In this document: piece by piece, positions 1-8,291 of the stretch
How positions within the stretch are numbered: position 1 is the first letter of the stretch
Layout of the letters: each line of letters starts with the position of its first letter
From: UBA6624 sp964343345 [NCBI: uncultured bacterium]
Lineage (GTDB): Bacteria > UBP7 > UBA6624
Assembly (NCBI GenBank): GCA_964343345.1
Contig: CAYFJE010000007.1
Coordinates: 1 to 21,511 of the forward strand
Direction of reading: 5' to 3'
DNA: 21,511 nt
The notes under the pieces: generated by a model
The model's database searches: none
Told to the model about the DNA's origin: nothing
Seen by the model: only the letters and a program-made list of their open reading frames with translations
Translations under genes and position numbers: made by a program

Positions 1-1
1 C

Positions 2-1060
2 TTTTTATCCAATTCCTTTTTTGCAATGTCTAATTTTTCGATGAGAATCAAGAATCCTTTATTGGCAGATTGCTTCAATGACGATTTCGACCAAATGTTT
101 GAGGAGAACCAATTCCAAAGTCAAAAAGAAGAATCAGCTGCATATTGTGAAAACATCATTGTTGATGGCCTCTATGGTGTTGATGTCTATTTTGGGCCTC
201 ACAGCGGTCAGCTTAGAAATGAAATGTCAAATCTGATTGATGATGTTGATTTCAGTCTATATTGGGCAAATTCAAGAATCGATGATCAGATACTCGCAAA
301 TGTTTTGAAAACCGCTGAATCGAGTTTGTTATCTATAGGTGTTCTGAATGGTTCTGACGAACAGGGAGGTCAGCAATCTTTGGGTTTTGACATCCAGTGT
401 TTTACGAATGAGGATTGTGAGCATATTTTCAGCTCTTCCGCTATTGCTTTTGATTTTTTAGCTGGAGGTGGTGCTTTAGGCAACCTTGAAGTAAGAGGGC
501 AGAATTTAAGGTATTTTATTGGTGATCCCGGATCAACGGCTAATGGAGTGACTGCTCTCACTTCTGCAAACCTAACTAACAATGGCTTGGCGGCAAATGA
601 CGAGTTTATGATTGTCATAAGAGACAGAGAGTTGAGCAATTTTGCTTCCTCGATGCATGCAAGAGCTTTGACAGCTACTGATTTATTTGACGCTGACGGT
701 GCGTTTGTTGAACCAGCACTTGTGAAAGTTACAGGAACTGTTGAAATAAAAAACCCTGACGCCCCAATAGGAGATAATCTTCCTGAGTCTGCTACTGTAA
801 GGGTTGTTTCACAGGGCTTAGTTGATTTTAATGAAGAGTCAGAATGCTCAGAAATAGCTTACACAAGTGGCCTTGATGCTTACTGCACTTTTGAATTTTA
901 TGCACCTGTAGGCGGTTTTATGACCGTTCAAGTTGAAGCAGATGGATGGAGAGCTCAGGATGATCGTATCGTGATCATGTCCCCTGGAACATGGGACGCT
1001 GGCAATTTCAGGTTGTATCCTTCTAATGGTTTCGCAAGTGCTGGTTCAGGAGGAGGATGA
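2..1060 (+). CDS. Phospholipase D-like domain protein, 5' end outside window
   Basis: The reading frame is open to the left edge, so the first in-window ATG (26) is probably internal. The residues just around it (FSMRIKNPLLADCFNDDFDQ, nt 35-94) resemble the end of a PLD repeat, where a conserved acidic/hydrophobic tail follows the HKD motif. A second PLD-like repeat follows at about nt 170-660. It has the VYFGPHSGQL entry strand, and an exit strand SANLTNNGLAANDEFMIVIRD. Its HxKxxxxD motif has become NLRYFIGD (nt 503-526): the His is Asn and the Lys is Arg, so this half is probably not catalytic alone. The last ~110 residues look like a carboxypeptidase-regulatory/Ig-like beta sandwich and end in a Gly-rich tail. 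At least six cysteines suggest an oxidising, extracytoplasmic location. The stop overlaps an ATG at 1057, although translation of the next gene probably starts at 1063. Fold assignment is fairly sure. Substrate is unknown, and a nuclease, phospholipase or structural role all remain possible. Confidence 0.75.
   Translation, partial: FLSNSFFAMSNFSMRIKNPLLADCFNDDFDQMFEENQFQSQKEESAAYCENIIVDGLYGVDVYFGPHSGQLRNEMSNLIDDVDFSLYWANSRIDDQILANVLKTAESSLLSIGVLNGSDEQGGQQSLGFDIQCFTNEDCEHIFSSSAIAFDFLAGGGALGNLEVRGQNLRYFIGDPGSTANGVTALTSANLTNNGLAANDEFMIVIRDRELSNFASSMHARALTATDLFDADGAFVEPALVKVTGTVEIKNPDAPIGDNLPESATVRVVSQGLVDFNEESECSEIAYTSGLDAYCTFEFYAPVGGFMTVQVEADGWRAQDDRIVIMSPGTWDAGNFRLYPSNGFASAGSGGG
1048..1056 (+). 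promoter_or_regulatory. Strong Shine-Dalgarno site deciding the lipoprotein start
   Basis: AGGAGGAGG lies inside the 3' end of the upstream gene. It touches the ATG at 1057, which is too close to use it, but sits about 6-9 bases before the ATG at 1063. This favours 1063 as the true start, and that start gives a clean lipoprotein signal peptide. Confidence 0.75.
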
Positions 1061-1062
1061 TT

Positions 1063-3183
1063 ATGTTTAAAAAAATTACAACTGCATTTTTTATTCTTTT
1101 CCTTTTTTCAGCTTGTCAAAATTCAAGTCCTGTAGATTTACTCGCTGATCCTCCAGGAGGAGGTTTCCCTGGTGACTCCCTTCCCGGTGATGCTGGAAGC
1201 GGTACAGCTGGTACAGGTGTTTCTTATGGAGAGTTGAATGACTGTGTTAACCCATTTTATGGATCTTTAACTCCTTTTAGAAATCCATTAACCAATCCCT
1301 TCATTTCAGCTGATAGTAGTGGTTTGGGGGATTTTCCTGGATTGACAGGAATGACAAATGCATACCTGCCTGAAATTGGTGATGTTATCCTTGTTTCAAC
1401 TGCCGATGGTGTTCTTGTTTTTGACAGCATTGGTCGTCCAATAGCGAGACCTCTAACTTTTGACGATGATTGTTTTTATCAAAGCGGGAATTTTCTCTGG
1501 CCTCCAGAAAACGATGGTACGTACCTTGATATAGCAAACGACCCTTACGGGCTTTTAGGTGGATCAGGTTATTTTGCTGCGAGTGTTTATGGTGGATTGG
1601 GAACATACAGACTCACAAGCCGACAGGCAATCGGAGGAGACCCAGCAGATGATTACTGGCTTCAGTGTGATATTGAGGAAGGGGATGCTGGACCTATTGG
1701 ACCGGCAGATTTTTGGGATATAGGGAATGAGCTCGTTGAGTTTTCTGGCGATACTCTTTATGATGGACAAGGCTCACCTTTCCAAGTAAACAGTTTACCT
1801 GGTGGACCAGGACAACTTGGTGTTGAATGGGATGCATACGGTAACCTTTGGCAACGAACTGTTGGACTTCCAGTTTGGCCAAACTTCGAAGAAATAGAGT
1901 GCCAATCTCCAATTGATGATAATCCAGATACAAGAGGAGAAGACCCTGTTGCGCTTTTGATTGGTTGGACAAGAGGAGAAGGTTTAGAAAACGAACCTGG
2001 GTATAATCCTGGAGGGCTTAGGACATGTCCTTACGAAAGCAATGCTGGCGATAGTTTTGAATCAAATCCAGGTGATTGTAGGATGCATGTTTTCATAGAT
2101 CCTGTAAACCCTTCTGCTCCTGCAGCATGGGGAATTCCGACAAATTTCAACATCGGAGGAGTCATTGATTTTGATTTCACTTCCGATAACAGAATGGTTT
2201 TCACAGCACAACTTAATCCAGGAAAAGGAGTTTGCATATCTCAACCAATCCCTGATCTTTTGGAGTCTCATCAGAGTTCACCTTACTTTCCCCCACAAGC
2301 ACCTCAAATACAAAAATGTGTAGGTGGTTGGGGTTCAAATACAGCCGGAGAAAATACTCACTTCTTGAATCCTTGGGGAATCAGTATCGACAAGCATGAT
2401 AATCTAGATGAGATATATGTTTCTGATTACGGGAATGCAAGAGTTGTTGTTTTGGATTCGGATCTTAATTTCTTAAGATCGATTAATGAGACACATTCTC
2501 CATTAACAAATATACAAGGTCCAATGGATGTTGATTTTGATTTCTTCTGCAGGATATTCGTTCTCGACCAAAGGGTTGGAGGGGATCCTGAATTGCTCGT
2601 TCTTTTTAGAGATAATTGCCCTGTTCCAGGAAACGGTTCTGCCGAAGTAACAGTAAGAGATGCTGAAACAGGGGTTCCTATCGAATCAGCTTCTATTGTT
2701 CTTGGTATGTTTGCAGGAACAGTTTCTGGGACGACAGACACAGAAGGAAGATTGAGCTTCCCAACAATCCCTCCTGGAATAAGATCAATAACGGTTAGTG
2801 CTTCTGGATACCATTCCTCAGCTGTTCAATTTACAGTAACTTCAGGGGAGACGACCATTATTGAAGATTCTTTTGGTGCTGGGTTTGTTGGGGTGAATTT
2901 AACCAAGATAGGAGATGCGACTACAGGTAACATCTCAGGTATGGTGAGAGATTCTGTTACTGGACAGCCTATTGATGGAGCATTTGTTTTAGTTAGAAGT
3001 ACTGGGCAAATAGACGTTACAGATGGTATAGGTTTATTCAGGATTGATGATATTTTGCCAGGCGCTAAACAGATTGATATTTCTGCTAATGGATATATGG
3101 GAACCACAAAGACAATTATCGTTGAAGCTGGTAGAACCATAGATATGGGGAGTATTCTTCTTGACCCACAACCATCTCCATAA
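1063..3183 (+). CDS. Large outer-membrane-type lipoprotein with NHL-like repeats and two carboxypeptidase-regulatory-like domains
   Basis: The start at 1063 fits the Shine-Dalgarno site and gives 706 residues; an ATG two codons earlier is possible. Residues 1-17 (MFKKITTAFFILFLFSA) form a lipoprotein signal peptide with the lipidated Cys at 18. Phe at -3 is slightly unusual, and Gln at +2 is compatible with outer-membrane sorting. A Gly/Pro-rich linker follows. Then comes a long region rich in Gly, Asp and Pro with about ten further cysteines, probably disulfide bonded. Residues ~434-510 carry NHL-like propeller blades (WGISIDKHDN, IYVSDYGNARVVVLD, then a second blade with IFVLDQ). Residues ~524-605 and ~622-702 are two carboxypeptidase-regulatory-like beta sandwiches (VRDAETGVPIESASI and VRDSVTGQPIDGAFV, each with a later LP/IPPG...I..SA.GY pattern). 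No catalytic motif is visible. The role is probably surface binding or scaffolding with the preceding PLD-like protein, which has a similar C-terminal domain. Confidence 0.8.
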   Translation: MFKKITTAFFILFLFSACQNSSPVDLLADPPGGGFPGDSLPGDAGSGTAGTGVSYGELNDCVNPFYGSLTPFRNPLTNPFISADSSGLGDFPGLTGMTNAYLPEIGDVILVSTADGVLVFDSIGRPIARPLTFDDDCFYQSGNFLWPPENDGTYLDIANDPYGLLGGSGYFAASVYGGLGTYRLTSRQAIGGDPADDYWLQCDIEEGDAGPIGPADFWDIGNELVEFSGDTLYDGQGSPFQVNSLPGGPGQLGVEWDAYGNLWQRTVGLPVWPNFEEIECQSPIDDNPDTRGEDPVALLIGWTRGEGLENEPGYNPGGLRTCPYESNAGDSFESNPGDCRMHVFIDPVNPSAPAAWGIPTNFNIGGVIDFDFTSDNRMVFTAQLNPGKGVCISQPIPDLLESHQSSPYFPPQAPQIQKCVGGWGSNTAGENTHFLNPWGISIDKHDNLDEIYVSDYGNARVVVLDSDLNFLRSINETHSPLTNIQGPMDVDFDFFCRIFVLDQRVGGDPELLVLFRDNCPVPGNGSAEVTVRDAETGVPIESASIVLGMFAGTVSGTTDTEGRLSFPTIPPGIRSITVSASGYHSSAVQFTVTSGETTIIEDSFGAGFVGVNLTKIGDATTGNISGMVRDSVTGQPIDGAFVLVRSTGQIDVTDGIGLFRIDDILPGAKQIDISANGYMGTTKTIIVEAGRTIDMGSILLDPQPSP

Positions 3184-3195
3184 CTTTTTTTAAGT

Positions 3196-3981
3196 ATGTC
3201 TTTTGATGTTGTTATACCCACTTTGGGTAAAAGTCCTTGTTTGGACGATTTGATTGATTGGCTTCTAAGGGAGAATCCGTGCAAAATTTTTATTGTTGGG
3301 AATGTAAACAAGACATACAAAAATGTTACATTTGTTAAAAGTGATAAAGGTTATTCAAGATCTGTCAACAAAGGAGTGGCTCTTTGTAAATCAAAATATG
3401 TTCTGATTGTCAATGACGATATACGGCCTTCAAAAGGCTCAATAGAGTCTTTGGTAAAAATTATCGAGGGCGATGATTATGTTTTTTCAGTTACTCCAAA
3501 AATAAAAACTATAAAAAACAACCAAGAAATTAATGAATCACTAATTGGGTTGAAGATAAAAAATGGAAGGCCTTGGCCAACCTACGGCATTAAACCACCA
3601 GAATATCCAAATGGAGCTATTTTTTTGGTCAGGAAAAATTATTGGAAAAAATTAGAAGGTTATTTTGAGGGATATCATCCAGCTTATTGGGAAGATGCTG
3701 ATCTCGGTTTTAGGGCTGTTAATGAAGGTTTTGTTTTAAAGTATACAGATTCATTAGAGGTTGAACATCTGAGGGGCAAAACAACTGGAAATTTTTCCCC
3801 TGATTATTTAAAAGGCATTTTTTTAAGAGGTCAAAGGGTTTTCACTTCAAGACATTACAGAAAATTAAATCTAAACATAACTTGGTGGATTTTTGAATTT
3901 TTAAGCCAAATCAAGGATTTTTTAACATTCAAATGGAAAAAATTATTATTTAGATGGGGATTTCATGAAGATAGCATTTGA
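3196..3981 (+). CDS. Glycosyltransferase family 2 (GT-A fold)
   Basis: This is a 261-residue protein, short but complete for the GT2 fold. It has the N-terminal nucleotide-binding strand VVIPTLGKS (5-13), a DxD-equivalent N73-D74-D75 (LIVNDD) for the metal and nucleotide-sugar, and the acceptor-side WEDADLGFRA (165-174) with the usual E-D-x-D. A conserved His follows in EVEHLRG. These features resemble the WbbL-like rhamnosyltransferase group, but donor and acceptor sugars cannot be read from sequence. No membrane segment is evident, so it should act on the cytoplasmic face on a lipid-linked glycan. It begins 12 bases after the lipoprotein gene without a good ribosome binding site, and its end overlaps the next glycosyltransferase by 17 bases. 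It is the first gene of the glycan cluster and starts the more AT-rich stretch. Confidence 0.9.
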   Translation: MSFDVVIPTLGKSPCLDDLIDWLLRENPCKIFIVGNVNKTYKNVTFVKSDKGYSRSVNKGVALCKSKYVLIVNDDIRPSKGSIESLVKIIEGDDYVFSVTPKIKTIKNNQEINESLIGLKIKNGRPWPTYGIKPPEYPNGAIFLVRKNYWKKLEGYFEGYHPAYWEDADLGFRAVNEGFVLKYTDSLEVEHLRGKTTGNFSPDYLKGIFLRGQRVFTSRHYRKLNLNITWWIFEFLSQIKDFLTFKWKKLLFRWGFHEDSI

Positions 3982-4954
3982 TATACAAACTTCAATTGGA
4001 GGTAGAAATACTGGTGTCGGGGTTTATACAAGCTTAATGCGTGAATATTTAAAGAAAGAAGAAGTGGATGTTTTTGAATTGAGAAGATCTTCAGAAAAGC
4101 CAATTGTTAGTGCTTTTTCTAGAGCATGGTGGGAACAGGTTCAAATGCCATCTTATGCATCTTTGACAAATGCTGATGTTTTATTTAGCCCTGGTTTCAG
4201 TGCCCAGCCCCCAAAAGGGATGCCTTTGGCAATTACTGTTCATGATTTAATACCAATTCAGAACCCTTTTGAGACAGGAAGATTCAATCGATGGTATTGG
4301 CAAAAAATCGTTCCAGCATCTTGGGAAAAAGCAGATTTGAGAATTTGTGTGAGTTATGAAACTAAGAGGGTTTTGAAAAAACTTTTTCCAAAAATTGGAA
4401 AAACTATTGTTGTTCAACATGGCTTGAGTAAAGATTTTTCAAAGAAAAAAGAAAAGAAAAAAGATTATTTGTTAATGGTTGGTGCCTGGCCTAGAAGAAA
4501 AAATTTTTTATCTGTTGTTCATGCTATGTTTTCTATAAAAAATTCTCCAAAATTAAAAGTTGTTGGCTCTCTTCCAAAGCAACTTGCTAAAAGTGCAAAA
4601 GATCTTCTTGGGGACAAGGTTGAGTTCGAAGGTTATGTAGAAAAGAAAGAGATAGTGAATTTTTACAGAGAAGCAATCGGGGTGATATGCCCTAGCATTT
4701 CAGAAGGTTTTGGATTTGTCCCAATGGAAGCTGCCGCTTGTGGAGCACCTGTTCTAATGTCTGATATCCCTTCTCACAGAGAAGCTCTTCCTGCTGTTGA
4801 ACCTTATGGGAAACCAACTGACAAAAATGCATTACCTAAGGCAATTAATGAACTTATCCTGAATCCTTCTAGGTTTACACCATCTTCCAATTGGATTCCG
4901 AAAAGGGCTAATGAGTCTGTAAAAGAAACTCTAAATGCATTAAAAACATTATGA
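3965..4954 (+). CDS. Glycosyltransferase family 4 (GT-B fold)
   Basis: The 329-residue product has the two-lobed GT-B layout. The N-terminal lobe has the glycine-rich acceptor loop GGRNTGVGVYTSLM (~12-25) and the strand ITVHDLIPIQNP (~90-101). The C-terminal lobe opens with YLLMVGAWPRRKN and carries the retaining-enzyme EX7E motif, E247-GFGFVPM-E255, followed by AAACGAPVLMSD. This is the mannosyltransferase/RfaG-like pattern that binds an NDP sugar, and the product is an alpha linkage by family rule. The donor is unknown. The start overlaps the upstream gene by 17 bases and the stop shares ATGA with the next gene, so translation is probably coupled. It presumably acts on the inner membrane face to extend the lipid-linked oligosaccharide. 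Confidence 0.92.
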   Translation: MKIAFDIQTSIGGRNTGVGVYTSLMREYLKKEEVDVFELRRSSEKPIVSAFSRAWWEQVQMPSYASLTNADVLFSPGFSAQPPKGMPLAITVHDLIPIQNPFETGRFNRWYWQKIVPASWEKADLRICVSYETKRVLKKLFPKIGKTIVVQHGLSKDFSKKKEKKKDYLLMVGAWPRRKNFLSVVHAMFSIKNSPKLKVVGSLPKQLAKSAKDLLGDKVEFEGYVEKKEIVNFYREAIGVICPSISEGFGFVPMEAAACGAPVLMSDIPSHREALPAVEPYGKPTDKNALPKAINELILNPSRFTPSSNWIPKRANESVKETLNALKTL

Positions 4955-5886
4955 CAACTTTATTAATCCCTCTTTTTAATGGTAAAAAAATAATTACCAA
5001 AGAGTTTCTTTATTCAGTCAAAAAACACTCTGAATCACTTAAAGAAATCGTTATTATTGATGATGGCTCGACAGATGGATCTTATAAAATTTTTGAAGAA
5101 GTTAAATGCAAGATTATTAGAAATGATAAAAATTTAGGATTTGCAACTTCTGTCAATATTGGTTTAAAGAAAGTTAAATCAAAATATGTTTGTATCTTGA
5201 ATCAAGATTGTGTCATTCCTGAAAACTGGATCTCAAATGCTGAGGGTTTTTTAAACGAGAACAAAGATACTGCAGCTGTTTCAGGCTTGATCTTGGATGA
5301 TTCTGGAAAGGTTGACACTGCAGGACATCTTCTTTGGAGCGATTGGGTATGTACGGAGAGGTTTTCAGGTATGCGTATTTCAAAAATAAAAAAAGCCCAA
5401 GAAGTTTTTGGTCTTTCTGCAACTGCAGCTATATACAGGATGTCAGCATTAAAGGAAGCTGCAGTAAAATCCCAAATTTTTGATGAATCTTTCGGGAGTT
5501 ATTTGGAGGATGTTGATTTGAATATAAGATTAAGACACCTCAATTGGCGAAGCTGGTTGATCCCTGGAGAAGAGGCAATTCACCATCGTGGTTCAAGTGG
5601 AGCAAGAAAAATTCTTAAAGTTAGAAAAAATGGGACAAGCAATTATTTGAAAATTATTTTTAAAAACCTTTCAGCCAAAGAGAGGATGACTGCATCTTTC
5701 TTTTGCGCTATAGGTTTTTTTTGGGGTATTTTAAAAGACCCTCTTGCTACAACTTTCAATCCTGGAGACAGGTTGAATCTTGAAGAGTGGAGAGTTGTTA
5801 TTGCAAATCGAAGAAAATGTTCAGAAAAGAGAATTTCAAAATGGATTTGTGGCTTTCGTTTGAATCCATGGAGGATTAAAGGATGA
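4951..5886 (+). CDS. Glycosyltransferase family 2 (GT-A fold)
   Basis: A 311-residue inverting-type GT2. Visible motifs are the N-terminal LIPLFNG strand, the nucleotide-binding IVIIDDGSTDGS with D37-D38, the DxD-like N84-Q85-D86 in CILNQDCVIP, and the acceptor/catalytic SYLEDVDLNIRLR with E186-D187 and D189. A conserved HHRGSSG follows. The pattern is that of rhamnosyl- or N-acetylglucosaminyl-type GT2 enzymes of polysaccharide clusters. A hydrophobic patch near residue 250 (ASFFCAIGFFWGIL) may help membrane association. The gene starts inside the stop of the previous gene (ATGA) and ends the same way with the next one, so it is embedded in a translationally coupled string. Substrates cannot be assigned from sequence. 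Confidence 0.92.
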   Translation: MTTLLIPLFNGKKIITKEFLYSVKKHSESLKEIVIIDDGSTDGSYKIFEEVKCKIIRNDKNLGFATSVNIGLKKVKSKYVCILNQDCVIPENWISNAEGFLNENKDTAAVSGLILDDSGKVDTAGHLLWSDWVCTERFSGMRISKIKKAQEVFGLSATAAIYRMSALKEAAVKSQIFDESFGSYLEDVDLNIRLRHLNWRSWLIPGEEAIHHRGSSGARKILKVRKNGTSNYLKIIFKNLSAKERMTASFFCAIGFFWGILKDPLATTFNPGDRLNLEEWRVVIANRRKCSEKRISKWICGFRLNPWRIKG

Positions 5887-8291
5887 ACCTGTCTGTGGTG
5901 ATTGTTGCTTACAGATCACGCTCCTTGATCAGGAAGCTTTTGAAAAGCTTGATGGTTCAAACACTACAGCCAGATGAAATAATCATCATTGACAACGGGC
6001 CAAAAAAAGATTCTTTTGATTTTTCCAATTTTGGCAAAAAAAACAAAATAAAGTATGTTCCTCAAGATGAAAATCTAGGTTATGGAGGAGGATGCAATAA
6101 AGGCTTTTTAGAATCGAAAGGAAAGTTTGTTTTGTTTCTGAACCCTGATTTGACTTTGAACAAAAATGTTCTTGAAGTTTTATATTCAGAAATTTCACAA
6201 GATAAAAGCCTTGGTGCTTTGAGTTGTTTGATTGAAAATGAAAATGAGGATAAGGAGGATATGGGAGGTACATTAAACCCTTTTCTAACAACTATCCCAA
6301 ATTGGTTTAAAGACCCCAGAAAAACCTTTTATCCTTCAGGTGCAGTCTTTATCACAAAAAGAGAAGCATGGGAATCTGTTGAAGGTATGGATGCAGATTT
6401 TTTTCTCTATGGTGAAGATGTTAATTTTGGTTGGAAATTACGGTTAGCTGGATGGGGTATTAAAAAAACCCACTTATGCAAGGTCTACCATGAAGGACAA
6501 GGTTCGGTCAAGAAGCATTTAAGTTCTTTTAAGAAATATTTTTATCAAGAAAGGAACAGGCTGTTAAATTGGCATTCTTTAAATACAGAGAATACACGTT
6601 TTTCTTATGCTCCATGGTATGGCTTAAATGAAATTGGTAGGCTTGTTTCTTCATGTCTTAACATTCCAAAATTTTTTTCTCTTATTTGTGCATGGTTACA
6701 TATTGTTTTTTCATTTAGGTACATTCGTAAAAAAAACCAACATATTAATAGCATCAGGAAGGAAAAAGATTGCAGAATCCACAAGTGGTTTGCTCCTCAA
6801 TGGACAAAGAAAAAAAGTTTTTTCGACGGATTCTTGACATGGGGACATGATCGTATTATCAATCCATTGAAGGGAGTTGAAAGGTTTTCATGGCTTATAT
6901 TGGTTTTTTGGATTGTCGGTTCTCTTCATTTGTCAAAATTGAAAAGAGGTGGTTGGCCCGATGAGGTTTTTACTCATTCAGCAATTTCTGGAAGTTTTGA
7001 AAATATGCTCAGTCATCTTGCTAACGATGTTCATCCTCCTGGTTATTTTTCTCTACAATGGCTTTTTTCATCTCTTTTTGATCCATATGGTTATATCCTT
7101 CCTGTTCTTTTTGCATGGGGTGCTGGAAGGGTTTTGCTTAGATCGTATAGAAAAGAGTTGAAAATAACAGCCTATGTATTATGGATGCTCCCATTTACAT
7201 TTTTTATTGGTACACAGTTTCGGTATTATTCAATGGTGGTTTTTCTTCTTGCATGGCTTATCAGACTTGGGGATCATAAAAAACCTTGCAATACAAGGAA
7301 AGTAGTAGGGGCAATTCTTGCATATACAACCCATTTAGGCTTCTTAATTGTTTGGGGAGCAACGTTCTTGATTCCAAAAAAATCAACAAAAAATGCCAGA
7401 AGGGATGCATTTTTTTCTTCCATTTTTTGGATTCCAGGGTTTTTTACTTTAGTGAATCAATCTGAAGGCCGTTTAGGAAACAGCGAGCCTTTTTCCGATA
7501 TGCTTTTAGAATCTTTTGTAAAAACTTTTTACTCCCAATTTTCATTTATTTTTGGACATTATTACAATATCAATCCCCTTATTTTTTCGGGTTTATTTTT
7601 GATTCCATTTTTGTTTGTTCTTGTAAAAAACCCATTAAAGAAAGACAGTATGAATTTGTTGGGTAGATATTTGTTTGGAACATTTCTTTTTTGTTCTGTT
7701 TTAACTTTCATCATAAAGATAGGTGTATCATTCACCCCAACAAGAATTGCATTTCTTGTTATCCCGCTTTCAATGCTTTTTGCTAAATATTTTATTGGAG
7801 TTAAGAACAGATATAAAAAAATTCTTTTATTGTCTTTTTCAGTTGTTTCTTTTTTGGGTTACATTTCAACAATTTCAAACAAAGGACCATTTCATTGCGG
7901 TTACGAAACCCCTTTGGCTAGAGCTTCAATCCAGGGAATAGATATTGAAGATTCTTTTATCATTTCGGAAAGAAATTATTTTAGAGATGATTCTTTGAAT
8001 GGTTACATGATAGCCAATCTTGCGGATCTTGTTTTTACACTCCAGGCAATGGCTGAATTAAAACCTCAAAAGTATCTTTTGTTTCGAGAAACAAATAAAG
8101 AAGATTTGAATTCTACATGGAACGAAATTCAGTTTTTAATTGAAGAAAATTCATCTTTTACAAAAAAAGAAGGCTTGATTTACGAAAGACCTAATTCTCA
8201 CAAATTTATTCTGGATAATATTGACAGAATAACGGGGCAAAAGCCAGAAATCTCTTGTTGGAAATACATTGTTTATGAGGTGAAACAATAA
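5883..8291 (+). CDS. Fusion of GT2 glycosyltransferase with GT-C (GT39/ArnT-like) membrane domain
   Basis: An 802-residue protein in two parts. Residues ~1-230 are a complete GT2 domain: VVIVAYRSRSLIRKLL, IIIIDNGP, N87-P88-D89 in the DxD position, and the acceptor motif YGEDVNFGWKLR (E178-D179). From about residue 335 onward it is polytopic, with roughly ten hydrophobic helices (for example WLILVFWIVGSLHL). The first loop carries the acidic pair D360-E361 in GGWPDEVFTH, and the next has the HPPGYF motif (H384-P-P), the signature arrangement of GT39/GT83-type GT-C enzymes that use polyprenyl-phosphate sugars on the periplasmic side. About 130 soluble residues close the protein. GT2 would face the cytoplasm and GT-C the periplasm, so the chain may act on both faces or make and use its own lipid-linked donor. 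It overlaps its upstream neighbour by ATGA and its downstream neighbour by one base (TAATG). The frame runs unbroken through the junction, arguing against a sequencing-error merge. Confidence 0.88.
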   Translation: MNLSVVIVAYRSRSLIRKLLKSLMVQTLQPDEIIIIDNGPKKDSFDFSNFGKKNKIKYVPQDENLGYGGGCNKGFLESKGKFVLFLNPDLTLNKNVLEVLYSEISQDKSLGALSCLIENENEDKEDMGGTLNPFLTTIPNWFKDPRKTFYPSGAVFITKREAWESVEGMDADFFLYGEDVNFGWKLRLAGWGIKKTHLCKVYHEGQGSVKKHLSSFKKYFYQERNRLLNWHSLNTENTRFSYAPWYGLNEIGRLVSSCLNIPKFFSLICAWLHIVFSFRYIRKKNQHINSIRKEKDCRIHKWFAPQWTKKKSFFDGFLTWGHDRIINPLKGVERFSWLILVFWIVGSLHLSKLKRGGWPDEVFTHSAISGSFENMLSHLANDVHPPGYFSLQWLFSSLFDPYGYILPVLFAWGAGRVLLRSYRKELKITAYVLWMLPFTFFIGTQFRYYSMVVFLLAWLIRLGDHKKPCNTRKVVGAILAYTTHLGFLIVWGATFLIPKKSTKNARRDAFFSSIFWIPGFFTLVNQSEGRLGNSEPFSDMLLESFVKTFYSQFSFIFGHYYNINPLIFSGLFLIPFLFVLVKNPLKKDSMNLLGRYLFGTFLFCSVLTFIIKIGVSFTPTRIAFLVIPLSMLFAKYFIGVKNRYKKILLLSFSVVSFLGYISTISNKGPFHCGYETPLARASIQGIDIEDSFIISERNYFRDDSLNGYMIANLADLVFTLQAMAELKPQKYLLFRETNKEDLNSTWNEIQFLIEENSSFTKKEGLIYERPNSHKFILDNIDRITGQKPEISCWKYIVYEVKQ

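Noticed and set aside
26-28. ATG at 26 as the true start of the first gene
   Set aside because: The frame is open to the left edge and the residues at the ATG lie inside a recognisable PLD repeat tail, so the gene must begin outside the window.
2002-2007. TATAAT inside the lipoprotein gene as a promoter
   Set aside because: It is within a coding region with no matching -35 box and no gene start nearby; such hexamers are expected by chance in AT-rich DNA.
3184-3195. T-run after the lipoprotein stop as a terminator
   Set aside because: There is a run of seven T but no stem before it, and the next gene starts within a few bases.
2826-3320. 164-codon open frame on the - strand
   Set aside because: It spans the end of the lipoprotein gene and the start of a glycosyltransferase gene, both well supported, and shows no recognisable domain. 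It is a shadow frame.
5883-8291. Membrane half of the fusion as a PilO/PglL-type pilin oligosaccharyltransferase
   Set aside because: The visible motifs (acidic WPDE pair, HPPGYF) fit GT39/ArnT-type enzymes; I see no Wzy_C/O-antigen-ligase pattern.
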